Assembly (NCBI RefSeq): GCF_963583255.1
Contig: NW_026908883.1
Location: 1,302,001 to 1,366,000, forward strand
Reading direction: 5' to 3'
Source of the DNA: Pyrus communis
Lineage: Eukaryota; Streptophyta; Magnoliopsida; Rosales; Rosaceae
DNA length: 64,000 bases
Shown piece after piece: positions 45,301 to 57,700 of the stretch. Under the pieces are notes generated by a model. That model did not search any database and was not told the origin of the DNA. It was given only the letters and a program-made list of their open reading frames with translations. Positions within the stretch are counted from its first letter, which is position 1. Each line of letters starts with the position of its first letter. Position numbers and translations under genes: made by a program.

Positions 45301-47540
45301 TTCAAGTCGTTCCCAAGAAGTCCGGAGTAACTGTTATCAAGAATGATGAGAATGAGCTCGTGCCTACACGCATTCAGACTGGATGGCGAGTATGTATCGA
45401 TTACCGGAAGCTAAATGCCATGACTAGGAAAGATCACTTTCCTTTGCCATTCATCGACCAGATGCTCGAAAGGTTAACCGGTCATGCTTTTTACTGTTTT
45501 CTTGATGGATACTCTGGATATAACGAAATTGTGATAGCCCCAGATGATCAAGAGAAGACCACATTCACATGTCCCTTTGGAACATTTGCTTATCGTCGCA
45601 TGCCATTTGGCTTATGCAACGCACCGGCCACTTTCCAAAGGTGTATGGTAAGTATATTTTCCGATTTTGTTGAAAAGATCATTGAGGTTTTCATGGATGA
45701 TTTCAGTGTATTTGGGAGTTCATTTGATAATTGCTTGGATAATCTGACCTTAATTTTGAAACAATGTGTTGAAACTAACCTTGTCTTGAATTGGGAGAAA
45801 TGTCACTTTATGGTGAAACAAGGTATAGTTTTAGGACATATTGTTTCAGAAAAAGGAATTGCAGTAGATAAATCGAAAATAGACCTTGTACGTCACTTAC
45901 CCTCTCCTACTTCGGTTAGAGAGGTACGTTCGTTTCTTGGCCATGCAGGGTTCTATAGGCGTTTTATCAAGGACTTCTCCAAGATGTCCAACCCTCTTTG
46001 CCGATTGCTTCAAAAAGATGTGCCATTCAAGTTTGATGAAGAGTGTAATTCGGCATTTAACCAACTCAAGGAGAAGCTAGTCTCGGCCCCCATTATTGTA
46101 CCTCCAGATTGGAGCCTTCCGTTCGAGCTCATGTGCGATGCATCCGACTATGCATTAGGAGCTGTTCTAGGACAAAGAAGAGACAAGCGGCCGCATGTCA
46201 TATACTATGCCTCTCGGACTCTCAATGATGCCCAATTGAACTACTCCACGACGGAAAAAGAACTTCTAGCTGTGGTTTTTGCTTTAGATAAATTTCGTTC
46301 ATATTTAATTGGTACTAAAGTAATCGTTTATTCTGATCATGCAGCTTTGAGGTACTTGCTCACGAAAAAGGAAGCAAAGCCGAGGCTTATCCGTTGGATT
46401 CTTCTTCTTCAAGAATTTGATATTGAAATCCGGGATAAGAAAGGAAGCGAGAATGTAGTGGCTGACCATTTAAGCCGAATGATCCACGAGGAGCATGAAC
46501 ATGCCGTACCTATCCCTGAAACTTTTCCCGATGAGCAGCTGCTATCCATTGAGGTAAGTGAACCATGGTATGCAGATTTAGTGAATTACTTGGTGACTAA
46601 ACAAATTCCAAATGAACTAAACAAGCACCAACGTGATAAGCTTAAAAATGATGCACGTTTCTATGTTTGGGATGACCCTTATTTGTGGAAGTATTGCTCA
46701 GATCAAATTGTACGTATATGTGTGCATGATTCTGAATTTCACTCAATTCTAAGCTTTTGTCACACATATGCATGTGGTGGTCATTTTGGCACACAACGCA
46801 CTGCCCTCAAGGTTCTAGAGTGTGGTTTTTATTGGCCGACTATATTTAGGGATGCTAGAACCTTTTGTATGTCTTGTGATCGTTGCCAACGAATGGGTAA
46901 CATAGGTACCAAGGACCAAATGCCGCAAACCCCTGTCTTTAATGTTGAAATTTTTGATGTTTGGGGCATTGATTTCATGGGCCCTTTCCCTCCATCTTAT
47001 GGTTTCACTTATATCTTGCTAGCCGTTGATTATGTTTCTAAATGGGTGGAAGCAAAAGCCACCCGTACTAACGATTCTAAGGTGGTTGCAGATTTCGTGA
47101 AAACTAACATTTTTGCTAGGTTTGGAATGCCGAGAGTAATCATAAGTGATGGAGGGTCTCACTTTTGCAATCGGACCATTGAGGCGTTGCTAAGAAAGTA
47201 CCATGTCAACCATAAGGTCTCCACACCTTACCATCCTCAAACAAATGGCCAAGCCGAGGTGTCTAACCGAGAAATAAAACAAATTTTGGAGAAGACCGTT
47301 GGACCAACAAGGAGAGATTGGAGCTTACGTTTAGATGATGCACTGTGGGCATATCGTACGGCATACAAAACACCCATTGGGATGTCACCTTTTCGGCTCG
47401 TCTATGTGCAAATCAAAAGTTCAAGGACGCAGCAAGAATTCAAAGTGAATGGGCATCGATTGAAGCCCTATTACGAGATGTTTGAGGAGCATGTCGTGGA
47501 GGAGGTACCCCTCCATGCCGTGGAACCTAGTCAAGCTTAA
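42360..47540 (+). CDS. gag-pol: Gag-pol polyprotein lacking the integrase GPY/F segment
   Basis: 1726 residues, fully open. Gag domain about 100-280; zinc knuckle [14 protein letters not shown] at 326-339; protease DLGAS about 648 with ILLGRPF; RT with [31 protein letters not shown] and FMDD about 1111; RNase [15 protein letters not shown] from about 1258 and ADHLSRM; integrase zinc region HTYACGGH...CMSCDRC about 1466-1502; D-D-E at about 1537, 1596 and 1630. After FRLVY (about 1681) 108 codons present in element 3 are missing in frame, removing the KWIGPF (GPY/F) module, and the frame resumes at VQIKSS. The ATG at 42360 is the first in a leader shared by all copies. Proteins would be made in the cytoplasm as one polyprotein. 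Strand transfer or targeting is probably impaired; gag and RT look functional. Confidence 0.93.
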   Translation: MTRSSRPIIENISDFDGDFERTLRRTRSQQEPPQPPPQPGLEEDEVGVEEKPTDQIFEEEQAMAADNRTIKELSASGLDNALPLCIQYPTAAEGKTEEFELKSSLLHHIPKFHGLSMEDPNKHLKEFEVVCSSMTPVNVDGSILKMKAFPFSLMDKAKDWLYELAPGTVTSWESMKRAFLEKFFPTSRVILLRKKISGIQQNHGETFPAYYERFKGLVASCPQHQMKEELLLQYFYEGLLPIECQMLDASAGGALVDKTPRDAKILIANRALNAQQYEGVGQREAPRQQSVNEVSAISEIQSQLANLNSLVSQVVIGPKAQEHQVCGVCSIQGHPSDKCPQLIENGGWESANAIGFQGQNQNNPYSNTYNAGWRDHPNFKWREPQQAAQQGGFRPNPPGFYSKPYAPQQPSTSSHSGTSLESDQAMQLLTSISQGLQNQNNRIANNEKEMTDMKKQIGQISEFLRQIREQGKLPSSTTVNPKGGFESAKAITLRGGKEVGTKPNNPKSAQKVDEETTQPEADHPNSAKSGNLSSNSCTSRPNLPNVPFPRRFMQEKKEESEKDILETFRKVQVNIPLLDAIKQVPKYAKFLKDLCNTKRRRENKEVVKVSENVSAVLQRKLPTKCKDPGSFTIPCVIGHNRFEHAMLDLGASINVMPHSIYASMNLGELKQDGVIIQLADRSNAYPKGVLEDVLVQVNHLIFPADFYVLDMEDSAHSTSLPILLGRPFMKTARTKIDVYKGTLTMEFDGEVIDFNISETMRYPVDDHSCFSIDVIDSLAQVYLEELNEDALETTITKAIERKNEGFGPMQGHGKEEEFFAMGSSEEIIEVVAALESLPQQYGKVPLSLSNSVSTKMLPSVVQAPSLELKPLPDHLKYVFLGKGETLPVIILSSLTAMEEEKLVRVLREHKTAIGWTLADIKGISPTTCMHRILLEEGAKPTREAQRRLNPPMMEVVKKEIIKLLDCGVIYPISDSRWVSPVQVVPKKSGVTVIKNDENELVPTRIQTGWRVCIDYRKLNAMTRKDHFPLPFIDQMLERLTGHAFYCFLDGYSGYNEIVIAPDDQEKTTFTCPFGTFAYRRMPFGLCNAPATFQRCMVSIFSDFVEKIIEVFMDDFSVFGSSFDNCLDNLTLILKQCVETNLVLNWEKCHFMVKQGIVLGHIVSEKGIAVDKSKIDLVRHLPSPTSVREVRSFLGHAGFYRRFIKDFSKMSNPLCRLLQKDVPFKFDEECNSAFNQLKEKLVSAPIIVPPDWSLPFELMCDASDYALGAVLGQRRDKRPHVIYYASRTLNDAQLNYSTTEKELLAVVFALDKFRSYLIGTKVIVYSDHAALRYLLTKKEAKPRLIRWILLLQEFDIEIRDKKGSENVVADHLSRMIHEEHEHAVPIPETFPDEQLLSIEVSEPWYADLVNYLVTKQIPNELNKHQRDKLKNDARFYVWDDPYLWKYCSDQIVRICVHDSEFHSILSFCHTYACGGHFGTQRTALKVLECGFYWPTIFRDARTFCMSCDRCQRMGNIGTKDQMPQTPVFNVEIFDVWGIDFMGPFPPSYGFTYILLAVDYVSKWVEAKATRTNDSKVVADFVKTNIFARFGMPRVIISDGGSHFCNRTIEALLRKYHVNHKVSTPYHPQTNGQAEVSNREIKQILEKTVGPTRRDWSLRLDDALWAYRTAYKTPIGMSPFRLVYVQIKSSRTQQEFKVNGHRLKPYYEMFEEHVVEEVPLHAVEPSQA

Positions 47541-48111
47541 ACGGAGGTACCGTCCGGCTGCAAGACGTAAAAGAAAGCTCTTCGTGGGAGGCAACCCATG
47601 CATCCGAATAGAGAAGAACTTGGAAACCCCTTTAAGAGACTTATTTTTATTCCTTTCTTTTTCTTTACTGCCTTTACTTTGCTTTCTTTCTCGAATTTGT
47701 TTATTTGCTTGCTCTGTTGTGACTTTCTGCTTAAAACATTGAGGACAAAGTTTGATTTAAGTGTGGGGGGGTAAACAATTTGTATTTGCATGAATTTCGT
47801 GGGATTTATTCACCTTTCACTTAGAATGTTGTTTCTTGCTGTTTTAAGCGTTTTTAGAGTGTTTTAGTGTGTTTTATAGTGTCTTGGTATAAAACTCCGA
47901 AAATTTGATAAAAATTTAAAAAAATAAAAAAAAAATAAAATAAAATAAAAAAAATAAAAAAAAATTTCTTTGTTGCTATTTCGTTTCTGCCTTGTTAGGT
48001 TGTTTAGTTGTTATTGTTTGTTTGTTTATTAATTGTGTGAGTCTATGATTGTAACATTGAGAAGATGTTTGATTTATTGATAGGCACTGCTAAACAAAGA
48101 AAGATGGTGCT
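47541..48111 (+). other. Element 5 post-pol region
   Basis: No gene. Hairpin at 47576-47603; 3'-UTR module (47730-47910) with polypurine-like TAAGTGTGGGGGGGTAAA; an AAATAAAA-rich simple repeat (about 47915-47965). Confidence 0.6.
47576..47603 (+). other. Conserved post-pol hairpin (element 5)
   Basis: AGCTCTTCGTGGGAGGCAAC plus CCATGCAT: one G-to-T change from the other copies outside the TGGG/CCCA stem. Confidence 0.5.
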
Positions 48112-48804
48112 TCACAAAGGGTGTTTGCTTGAGGCCCCACTACGTGGCTTTACTCTTGAAGCGGAAGGCGTAGGAACAGAAGGCGTAGGAGCGGAAGGCG
48201 TAGGAACAGAAGGCATCGGAGCGGAAGGCATAGGTGCAGAAGGCATCGAAGATAGAGCATTCCAGGCCTCAATACTTGGCCAAGCGCTGGATGAGCCAGG
48301 AAAAAGGTGCCTCTGGAGGAAAGACGAGAACCTTTGACGGTCACTGTGAATCCGACCTTCAGACTCTTGCAGCTCATCAAGCTTCCTCTTCATGCCCGTC
48401 GAATAGTTGTTTGCAAGCACGTGCAAACTTCTATTCTCATACTTCAGCTGCTGGATCTCCTACTTGAGACTTTCCACCTCTGCCATCAATGATTCCACCT
48501 GACGGGAGCGGGCAAGCAGGCGTTGGCCCATGTTGGACACAGAACTCGCACACTGAACACTAAGTGCGAGGGACTCTTGAACGGCCAACTCATCGGACCG
48601 TCCTGACAGCAGCCTACTATCTTTTGGAGTGAGGAGGTTCCTAGCTACTATTGTAGCTGTTGTGGCGTCCTGCATCACGGAGTCTTCACTTGTGAGAGGA
48701 CCGTTAGAAGAAAAGAAAGAAGGGCGCCATACGTTACCTTGACGCGGCGCGCCCGTATCACTGCTAAGGCTCAATTCCAAGCTAAGGTTCGATGAGTTTG
48801 CCAT
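48112..48804 (-). pseudogene. Antisense coiled-coil ORF of element 5, one stop
   Basis: Same protein as in elements 1, 3 and 4 (230 codons). A TAG at 48460-48462 replaces the Gln codon after VESLMAEVESLK, in the middle of the coiled coil, a single C-to-T change. The frame is otherwise open to the SGASSKHPL end. The proline-rich tail has a different arrangement of units (PSAPMPSAPMPSVPTPSAPT). The two halves could be expressed only as fragments unless the stop is read through. Confidence 0.7.
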
Positions 48805-51117
48805 TTTTTTTAAGTGTTCAAAGAGAAGGGATGGAGTTAAATTTCAAAGGGCCGGAGTCGATTTTCAAGAATGGGAAATCTGCAGAGTGTGTTTGTTGTG
48901 GTGATCGATAGCTCAATAAAAAAGCCAAGGCGACGCGTCCACCAATTCAAAAAAAAAAAAAAAGCCGGAATCTCTGGCGTAATTTAGGCGACGCTTTCTC
49001 GGCTTTTCAGAAGGCGCGTTCAACTTTGTCAAAAGATTTCTTCTTTTCAGACAACACGTGGAGGCCATCATCACAACTACACATCTTTAGCCGACAAGCG
49101 CAAAGTTCGGCGACGCTTTCTCTGCTTTTCAGAAGACGCGTGCAGCTTTGTCAAAAGGAGCCGCATCTGCACTACCACGTGTCGTTCAGAAATCGAAGGG
49201 GCGCCTGCTCAGAAATCGAAGAGGCGTGTTCAGAAATCGAAGAGGCGTGTTCAGAGATCGAAGAGGCGCCACTATTTCAAAAAGCCAGATTTGCGGGATC
49301 AAAACGTTTGTCGACAAAGGTAAAAAGTACCACCACTTGATATTATCTCTATATATGTCGACCTTCGTCTTTTATGGCAGGGCAAACCTGAAGAAAAATG
49401 CCCAACTCTCCCTCACCTCTGAGGGCGTACTCTCAGCAAAGCCTTTCGAAAGACTCAATTCTTTCTTCTTCCCCAAAGATGATACCAGATGTCTGGAGTA
49501 CATATGACCCAGGAGGAAACAGCACAACAAATACATGTGCTGATTCATTCACCGCTTCTTCAAAAGCAAAGGTATCTCATATCATCAAGGTCAAAAGCAA
49601 AAGTATCTCATATCATGCTTTTTCCCTGTCTTTTTCTTTGTCCTTGTTCTTACTCGCATGGCAAAGTAAAACAAGCAATCAGCCTGCACTTGGAGTCAGT
49701 CTTCCGTTCTGGAGCCAACTGCCTGGAATCTATTCCTGATTGCTTACCTAGCGTTGCTCTCGAGTAGTCATCTTCAACGGTTGATACACTTCCGGAGAAG
49801 GGACCACTTCTGCAAAGGGGAGCGAGTAAGGCAAGTGCAAATGATACATTGAAGCATGTGGAGACAAACATAGGCTGAGTTATCCTCCAACCCTTTTCAA
49901 TACGAATTGGAAAGATTGAACAAAGAAACAGATAAAAGGGATAAGCTCAGACCTTCGGGGGAGACCAAAAGAACCATCCTGCTGCCCAGTTCAAGAAGTA
50001 GCACAAAGGAAAATCAACGATGGGCAGAAACCAGTTCAAGAGTAAGCCTGTGGAATCACAAAGATCAAAAGCCTCAATGCAATTACCAAGGAGAAGATGG
50101 AATTTACACTCTATAACCAGATTTGCGTCTCTAAACTCTTCTCTTTGTTAATTACATTATGCCATGTTTAGTATGTTTAAGTGCTTTTTGTGTATTTACT
50201 TATGCTTTGTGTGAATCTATGCTTAAAACATTGAAGACAATGTTTGATTTAAGTGTGGGGGGGGTAACTAAGTATATTTGATGCAAATTTGTGGGATTTA
50301 TTCACCTATCACTTCACATGTTGTTTCTCACTGTTTTAAAACTGTTTTAGTGTGTTTTGTCTTAAAAATTCGAAAATCCCATAAAAATTTGAAAAATTGT
50401 TTTGAAAAACCCAAAAAGAGTTGTTTTAAAGTTGTTTTTGTGTGTGTGTTTGTGTCTTAGGATACCTTCCAACACAATAATAAGGATTTGGTTTGTAATT
50501 GCATGACTGTTAAAAAGAGTTATTAACATAGAGAAAAGTTTGATTTACTCTTGGTATATGCTTGGTTATGGTTATAATGTATGACTTCACATGCAATCAT
50601 AAAAGAAAATTTAGTTTTTGTAACATGCCTGAAGGAAAGAACTCAAACAAATGCTACAACCCTGAGAGACTTGAGCCTATAACGTTCTTTGGAGAGTATA
50701 ATCTGTGATTTCTTGTTTTCTAAAGTCGTTGTATGATCTCATTATTCTTTGCTTGGTTACTACTTAGAAGGCGTTTCATCATATAGTTCCAAATGCTAGA
50801 ACTCATGCCCATTTCATTCAAAGCATGTTATTGATTTGCATAACACATATTCAAGATGAAGTTGTGTAGTTGCCACCATAGCCAAATAGCCTCACTTCCC
50901 ATATTTCGTATATGTTGTAAGTTGTACCCCCGTTGAGCCGTGTTAGCCCATGTTCTTTGTTAACCCACTTTTTCCTCACCTAGCCTAGTTTAGGACAATC
51001 CCCACCCTTGTTCTTAAAAGATAGTGAGCATGACTTAATTGAATTCCTTTTGAGTTACATTATGAAAGAAAATAAGTGTGGGGGAGAGAATGTTTAAGTG
51101 TTTATGTTTTGAGATTC

Positions 51118-51148
<31 letters not shown>

Positions 51149-51886
51149 AAGAATAAGTGATTGAAGAAAGGTTCCAAAACACCAATTCTGGGCGTAAATT
51201 GTCTAAATTCTCCCTTTTTGTTCAAAAGTTGAGTTTTCATTCAAAAGTGAATTCTAAGTTGATTCAAATGCTTTGCTCACTATTTCTTTAAGAACCTTTG
51301 TTTTCCATATCCCTTCTTTGTTATCCACATACCCCAAGCCCCGTTACAACCCTTGACTTCTATCTTGAGTGTTGTGTATTTCAATTTGTGGAGTTTGAAC
51401 TTGGTATGAGCTTATGGTGTCACTGGTTCTCGCATCTAAGTAGTAGCATTCCATTCATGAGATCATATCTAAACATGCTTATTAACTCCAGAAATTGCTT
51501 CCTTTGAAATACATATATGTGAGTGTTCGTTTTTATGTTTACATCAATCTTCTCACATATAACTAGTTTAGGGTGTGTAGTCAGAAAATCTGAGTGAAAA
51601 TCGAGTTCATATCTTGTAAGGAATTGAGCAAATTCTCTAAGGCATGTTACTACATTCAAAACATGGTTTTAAATGCTTAATTGTGAACTAGTATATGGTG
51701 ACTATGATTAAGAATGTACTTAAGTGTGAAGATGACTAAAATCTGTGAGAATGATGATTTTTAACTTGTCATGTGCATTGGAAATCCCTAAGACGGTTGT
51801 TGGAAGGTTTAGGTTGTGTTTTACGTGTTTAGTGTCGTTTTGCTTATTTGTTTTTATTCTGTTTTGCTCGAGGACTAGCAAAAGCT
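48805..51886. other. Element 5: antisense ORF upstream region and 3' noncoding region
   Basis: No convincing sense gene. In the antisense direction: 44-bp direct repeats, two CACGTG boxes, the ~22-bp repeats (49186-49267) and a TATATAGAG-like motif (49347-49355, minus strand). In the sense direction: a second 3'-UTR module with a polypurine-like core (50222-50395), another GTGTGGGGGAGAG (51071-51088), and a 29-bp poly-A run (51118-51146). Short open frames here are shared only because the copies are young. Confidence 0.5.
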
Positions 51887-51901
51887 AAGTGTGGGGGTAT
51901 T
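51887..51901 (+). promoter_or_regulatory. Polypurine tract of element 5
   Basis: AAGTGTGGGGGTATT, directly before the 3' LTR. Confidence 0.8.
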
Positions 51902-54104
51902 TGATAGGAGCATATTCATGCGTCTTAAATGGCTTGTTCTCGTGCATTTACGTTATGTTTCTCTCGTTATTTTAGTCCTTTATGCTTCTTTTGTGTGTTT
52001 TTAGGTTCTAAGGGCCTAAGGAGCAAGAAAGTGCATTTTGAGGCCATTTGGAGCATTTTTGGGCATGGATTGGATAGCTTATCCATGGAGCCAAGAGGAT
52101 GGACGAATTTGAAGGCCTTGTATGCACTTGAAGACACAAAACAATGGCCCTAACCCAATTACATTCACCTTGCCTTGGGCTTAACACAAACACCATTCCT
52201 TGCCATGCAAGGGGGAGCAATTTGGGTCCATTTCATGTACTTAAACTCTAGCCCAATCCACAATCACTTCAAAGCCATGCAAAACCTTTCAACACCCTTT
52301 AATCATCCATTTTTAAGTTATGATTTTATTTCCTAACCCTACATGCATTATTTATTAGTATCTTTACAAGACATTATCATTGCATAACATTCCATTTCCA
52401 CCTCTTTCCCACCTAATTCACATGCCTTCATTCATTCTTTATTCCACTTACACTCATCATCACACACCTTAGCAATCAACACATGCAATCACATGCATCA
52501 CAACCACAAAGAACCATCCCCAAAACACTTTGCCGTGAGTTCCCACTCCCATTTCCAGGTTTCCATAACTTTTCCTAGTTGTTTTATTACATACATTCCC
52601 CCTTCATTATTCCAAACACATGCACCCATAATCATTCATCCCCTCCTAGCTGCAATATTCCCTCTTTTGTTCCCCCATTTCACCTATAAATAAGCATCCA
52701 ACACTCCTCAAAATTCACTCACTCTTCCATACACATTTTCAGTTACAAACACTTCCATCTTCTCCCTAGCCGTGAGACTCTTCATTTTCTGCATATTTTC
52801 TCTTCATTCTTCCATCTCCAACCACTCCCTACTCCATTCCACATACACCTAAAGCCCTTAAGCTCACCTTAGACCTTGTGCTACAACAACGAGGAAGAAA
52901 AGAGTGCTTAAACGTTCATACAATTCAAGTTTGAGTTGTTGGAATGTTTAGGTGTTTCTTTGATTTCAAAGTTTAAATTTAATTCTCTTTGTTTTGTACG
53001 TATGAGAAGGGAAGAGAAGAGTGCCTAAACGTTCATACAATTCACGTTTGAGTTGTTGGAATGTTTAGGTGTTTCTTTGATTTCAAAGTTATGAGGAACT
53101 AAACCCCCTTTAGCTAGGGGGTGATTCGAAACTATGTTTATATTTGCAATTTGAATTGATTACGTTTGGTTGGAATTTCATAAGTTGTGGATTCAATTCG
53201 TTTAACTGTTTGATTGATAACTTATTTATGTATGTTCATTGAGATTGCAAGCTTAATTTTCATGCATAAATATGACGCTAGAATATAAGTGAATTTCACC
53301 TAATCGCTATGAACTTATATTCACAAGTAGTGGAGGTTGCTTATAAACAATCGCGTTAAACGAATTCTTGGCATAAGTTTCATGCGTATTCCATAGTAAC
53401 GAATGCCTCGTCGATGTTTATGATTTCCGTTGAACTTAATGATCTTTGTTGAATGTCTCTATCATGCGTATTCCATAGTTAGGGACTTTGATTAAGAATA
53501 ATTTGGTTGTAATGCGTATTCCATTCAATCCAACGAATTTAGGGAAATCTGAAAGTTAATCTAAGCGGATCTAATTAACTTGGAGCATTGAGTTTCACAA
53601 CTTATCGAAAGACCAACTGAGAATCAATTTTGTTTTGCAAGTGTAACATGTGTGGAGAAGAACCCCTTGGCTATTCCATCATCCATATTTTTATCACATT
53701 CATATTTACATTTTGCCTTTAATTATATTCTGTCTTTTTAATTTAATATCGTCCAACCACAATCCCCCCCCCCCTATTTTGTTAAGTCTTAATCATTCGT
53801 ATTTGTTTTATTTTTGTATCTTTAAGCTTTTGGAGTCATAAACAATTGCAAATTCGTCTAAATCAAGTTCTAGCTTCTATTTGAGTCAATTTGATTGTTT
53901 TAGACAATTTGAGTTTTTCAAAGCCTTTCTGAGTCATAGTAGTCTTGTTAAGAGTATTTTAATTTAGTTTTTATGTTTTTAAGGCAATTTAGAAGGTTTT
54001 AGCAGGCCCTCCTAATCCCCGGTCTAGAACGATCCCTCACTTATCCATTCTACTACAATTGTCAAATGAGGGTTTAATTTGAGTGTCAAGTAAATCTCGC
54101 ATCA
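51902..54104 (+). repeat. 3' LTR of element 5
   Basis: 2203 bp, near-identical to 40032-42234 (differences seen near 52019 and 53429). Confidence 0.96.
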
Positions 54105-54109
54105 AGCGG

Positions 54110-54575
54110 ACCTAATTAACCCGGGGTGATGAGTTTCATAATTTATTGAAATGCAATTGGAAATCTTTTTATTATGCAAGTGTAACATGTATGGAGATGA
54201 ACCCCTTAGCTATTCTATCATCCATTCATTCCATTTCATCAATTCCATATTTACATTCTGTTTTAATTTGTTCATTTAATTTAATTTCGTATAAACTTAA
54301 ATCCCCCTTTACTTTAATGTCAATTTAGTTAGAAATCATTTTAGTTTGTGTTTTTAAAAGCATTTTGAGTCTTTGGTTTGTCTTAGTGTTTTAAAGATTA
54401 GTTTTGCATTCTTTGAGTCTAGTATAGTGTTTTATATTGTTTTTACGTTTTTGAGTCAGTTTCCAAGAGATTAACAATCCCTCCTAATCCCCGGTCCAGA
54501 ACGATCCCTACTTATACATATACTACAATTTGACGAAAAGAGGGTTTAATTTGTGTGCGTATAAATCTCGCATCA
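54110..54575 (+). repeat. 5' LTR of element 4, second part
   Basis: Continues the LTR broken at 40031 (ACCTAATTAACCCGGGGTG) and ends AATCTCGCATCA. Confidence 0.93.
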
Positions 54576-54580
54576 AATTT

Positions 54581-54598
54581 TGGCGCCGTTGCCGGGGA
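54581..54598 (+). promoter_or_regulatory. Primer-binding site of element 4 (tRNA-Asp type)
   Basis: TGGCGCCGTTGCCGGGGA, five bases after the LTR end. Confidence 0.9.
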
Positions 54599-54710
54599 TT
54601 TAGCAACTTTGCTAATCCCTTGTCTTTATTTTTATATTTTTTTTGTTTTTCGTGCATTCTTATTTCAGATTCTTAGTTTGTTTGTTTCCTTGTTTTTTTA
54701 GGTACTGTGT

Positions 54711-57700
54711 ATGACTCGTAGCTCTCGGCCTATTATAGAGAACATCTCCGACTTTGACGGTGATTTTGAACGCACTTTGAGGAGAACGAGGAGTCAACAA
54801 GAGCCACCACAACCTGGGCTTGAAGAAGACGAAGTAGGTGTAGAAGAAAAGCCCACGGATCAGATTTTTGAAGAAGAACAAGCCATGGCAGCAGATAATA
54901 GAACCATCAAGGAGCTTTCGGCCTCGGGTTTGGATAATGCATTGCCTCTTTGTATCCAATACCCCACGGCTGCAGAGGGGAAGACTGAGGAATTTGAACT
55001 CAAATCCAGTTTGTTACACCATATTCCGAAGTTCCATGGCTTGTCTATGGAAGACCCCAACAAACACTTGAAGGAGTTCGAGGTGGTTTGTTCGAGCATG
55101 ACCCCCGTCAATGTGGATGGGAGTATATTGAAGATGAAGGCCTTTCCATTTTCACTTATGGACAAGGCCAAAGATTGGCTCTACGAACTAGCCCCGGGAA
55201 CTGTGACTTCGTGGGAGAGTATGAAGCGTGCTTTCTTGGAGAAATTCTTCCCTACTTCGAGAGTGATTCTCCTACGGAAGAAAATTAGTGGTATTCAACA
55301 GAATCATGGCGAGACATTCCCGGCTTATTATGAGCGCTTCAAGGGCCTTGTAGCTTCATGTCCTCAACATCAAATGAAGGAGGAACTTCTCCTTCAATAT
55401 TTCTATGAGGGCCTCCTTCCTATCGAACGTCAAATGCTTGATGCATCAGCGGGAGGAGCATTGGTGGACAAAACACCAAGGGATGCCAAGATTCTCATAG
55501 CCAACCGAGCGCTCAACGCTCAACAATATGAAGGAGTGGGTCAAAGGGAAGCCCCACGACAACAAAGTGTAAATGAGGTGAGTGCTATTTCTGAAATTCA
55601 ATCACAACTTGCTAATCTTACTTCTCTTGTTTCTCAGGTTGTGATTGGTCCAAAAGCACAAGAACACCAAGTTTGTGGCGTGTGCTCAATTCAAGGGCAT
55701 CCATCCGACAAGTGCCCTAACCTAATCGAGAATGGTGGGTGGGAATCTGCCAATGCAATTGATTTCCAAGGACAAAATCAAAACAACCCATACTCGAACA
55801 CTTACAATGCCGGATGGAGGGACCATCCAAACTTCAAATGGAGGGAGCCACAACAAGCTGCCCAACAAGGAGGATTTAGGCCAAACCCCCCTGGTTTTTA
55901 TTCCAAGCCGTATGCACCCCAACAACCTTCGGCATCATCTCATTCAGGTACGTCCTTGGAAAGTGATCAAGCTATGCAATTACTAACCTCTATTTCGCAG
56001 GGGTTGCAAAATCAAAACAACCGGATAGCAAATAACGAGAAGGAGATGACAGATATGAAGAAACAAATAGGGCAGATTTCTGAATTCCTTGGACAGATTA
56101 GAGAGCAAGGAAAGCTTCCTAGCTCAACCACAGTCAATCCAAAGGGAGGATTCGAATCCGCCAAGGCCATCACCCTAAGGGGTGGAAAAGAAGTTGGGAC
56201 CGAGCCAAACAATCCCAAATCTGCCCAGAAAGCAGATGAAGAGACGACACAACCTGAGGCAGATCACCCTAACTCGGCCAAATCAGGTAATTTAAGTTCA
56301 AATTCATGTACTTCACGTCCTAATCTGCCCAATGTACCTTTTCCTCGCAGGTTCATGCAAGAAAAAAAGGAAGAAAGCGAGAAGGACATTCTTGAAACGT
56401 ACAAGTGAACATACCGCTTCTCGATGCAATCAAACAGGTTCCAAAGTATGCTAAATTCCTCAAGGACCTATGCAATACAAAGAGAAGAAGGGCAAACAAA
56501 GAGGTAGTGAAGGTAAGCGAGAATGTGTCCGCTGTTTTGCAACGTAAACTGCCTACCAAGTGCAAAGACCCCGGTAGTTTCACGATTCCTTGTGTGATTG
56601 GACATAATCGTTTTGAACATGCCATGCTTGATTTAGGTGCATCCATAAATGTCATCCCTTATTCTATTTATGCATCTATGAATTTGGGTGAATTAAAACA
56701 AGATGGTGTAATTATACAATTGGCCGATCGTTCTAACGCGTATCCAAAAGGAGTTTTGGAAGATGTGCTTGTGCAGGTGAACCATTTAATTTTTCCGGCT
56801 AATTTCTACGTCCTAGACATGGAGGATTCAGCCCATTCTACATCTTTGCCGATTCTCCTTGGTAGGCCATTCATGAAGACGGCCCGAACGAAGATTGATG
56901 TATACAAAGGCACCTTGACAATGGAATTCGATGGGGAAGTGATTGATTTTAATATTTCTGAAACTATGAGATATCCCGTTGATGACCATTCTTGTTTTTC
57001 CATTGATGTTATCGATTCTTTGGCGCAGGTATACCTTGAAGAATTGAACGAGGACGCCCTGGAAACAACCATCACTAAGGCCATAGAGCGCAAAAATGAA
57101 GGATTTGGGCCAATGAAAGGCCACGGCAAGGAGGAGGAATTCTTTGCAATGGGTTCTAGTGAAGAAATAATTGAGGTTGTGGCAGCCCTTGAGTCATTGC
57201 CACAACAATATGGTAAGGTTCCACTCTCACTTTCAAATTCAGTTTCCACTAAGATGCTACCTTCTGTTGTTCAGGCACCATCGCTTGAACTTAAGCCGTT
57301 GCCGGACCATTTGAAGTATGTGTTTTTGGGAAAAGGCGAAACATTGCCCGTCATCATTTCATCAAGTCTCACGGCAATGGAGGAGGAGAAGCTTGTGAGG
57401 GTGCTGCGAGAGCACAAAACGGCCATAGGGTGGACTTTGGCCGACATTAAAGGAATAAGCCCTACCACATGCATGCACCGTATACTTCTTGAGGAGGGGG
57501 CTAAACCAACTCGAGAGGCTCAACGCCGTCTCAACCCTCCGATGATGGAAGTGGTGAAGAAGGAAATAATCAAACTTTTGGATTGCGGAGTGATCTACCC
57601 TATCTCCGATAGCCGTTGGGTCTCTCCAGTTCAAGTCGTTCCCAAGAAGTCCGGAGTAACTGTTATCAAGAATGATGAGAATGAGCTCGTGCCTACACGC

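Larger units (their letters stand above)
40032..54104 (+). mobile_element. Element 5: full-length Athila-like retrotransposon, 14.1 kb
   Basis: LTRs 40032-42234 and 51902-54104 (2203 bp each, about two differences seen by eye). AGCGG duplications at 40027-40031 and 54105-54109. Primer site 42240-42257 and polypurine tract 51887-51901. The youngest insertion in the stack, inside the 5' LTR of element 4. Gag-pol is open from end to end but has lost an integrase segment; the antisense ORF has one stop. Confidence 0.96.

Noticed and set aside
46134..46700. Second (archaeal-type) RNase H between RT and integrase, which would indicate the Tat lineage
   Set aside because: Only one RNase H domain is seen before the integrase zinc region; with the tRNA-Asp primer site this supports Athila type.
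49398..49739. Sense-strand ORF with a hydrophobic SLSFSLSLFLLAW stretch as an envelope-like gene (also in elements 1, 3 and 4)
   Set aside because: Other frames overlap it and are equally open, there is no signal peptide or recognisable domain, and it covers the promoter-like repeats of the antisense ORF. Conservation reflects the youth of the copies.
49907..50116. 69-residue sense ORF (MERLNKETDKRDKL...) repeated in elements 3, 4 and 5
   Set aside because: Short, no motif, altered in element 4 by indels, and not in a context expected for a gene.
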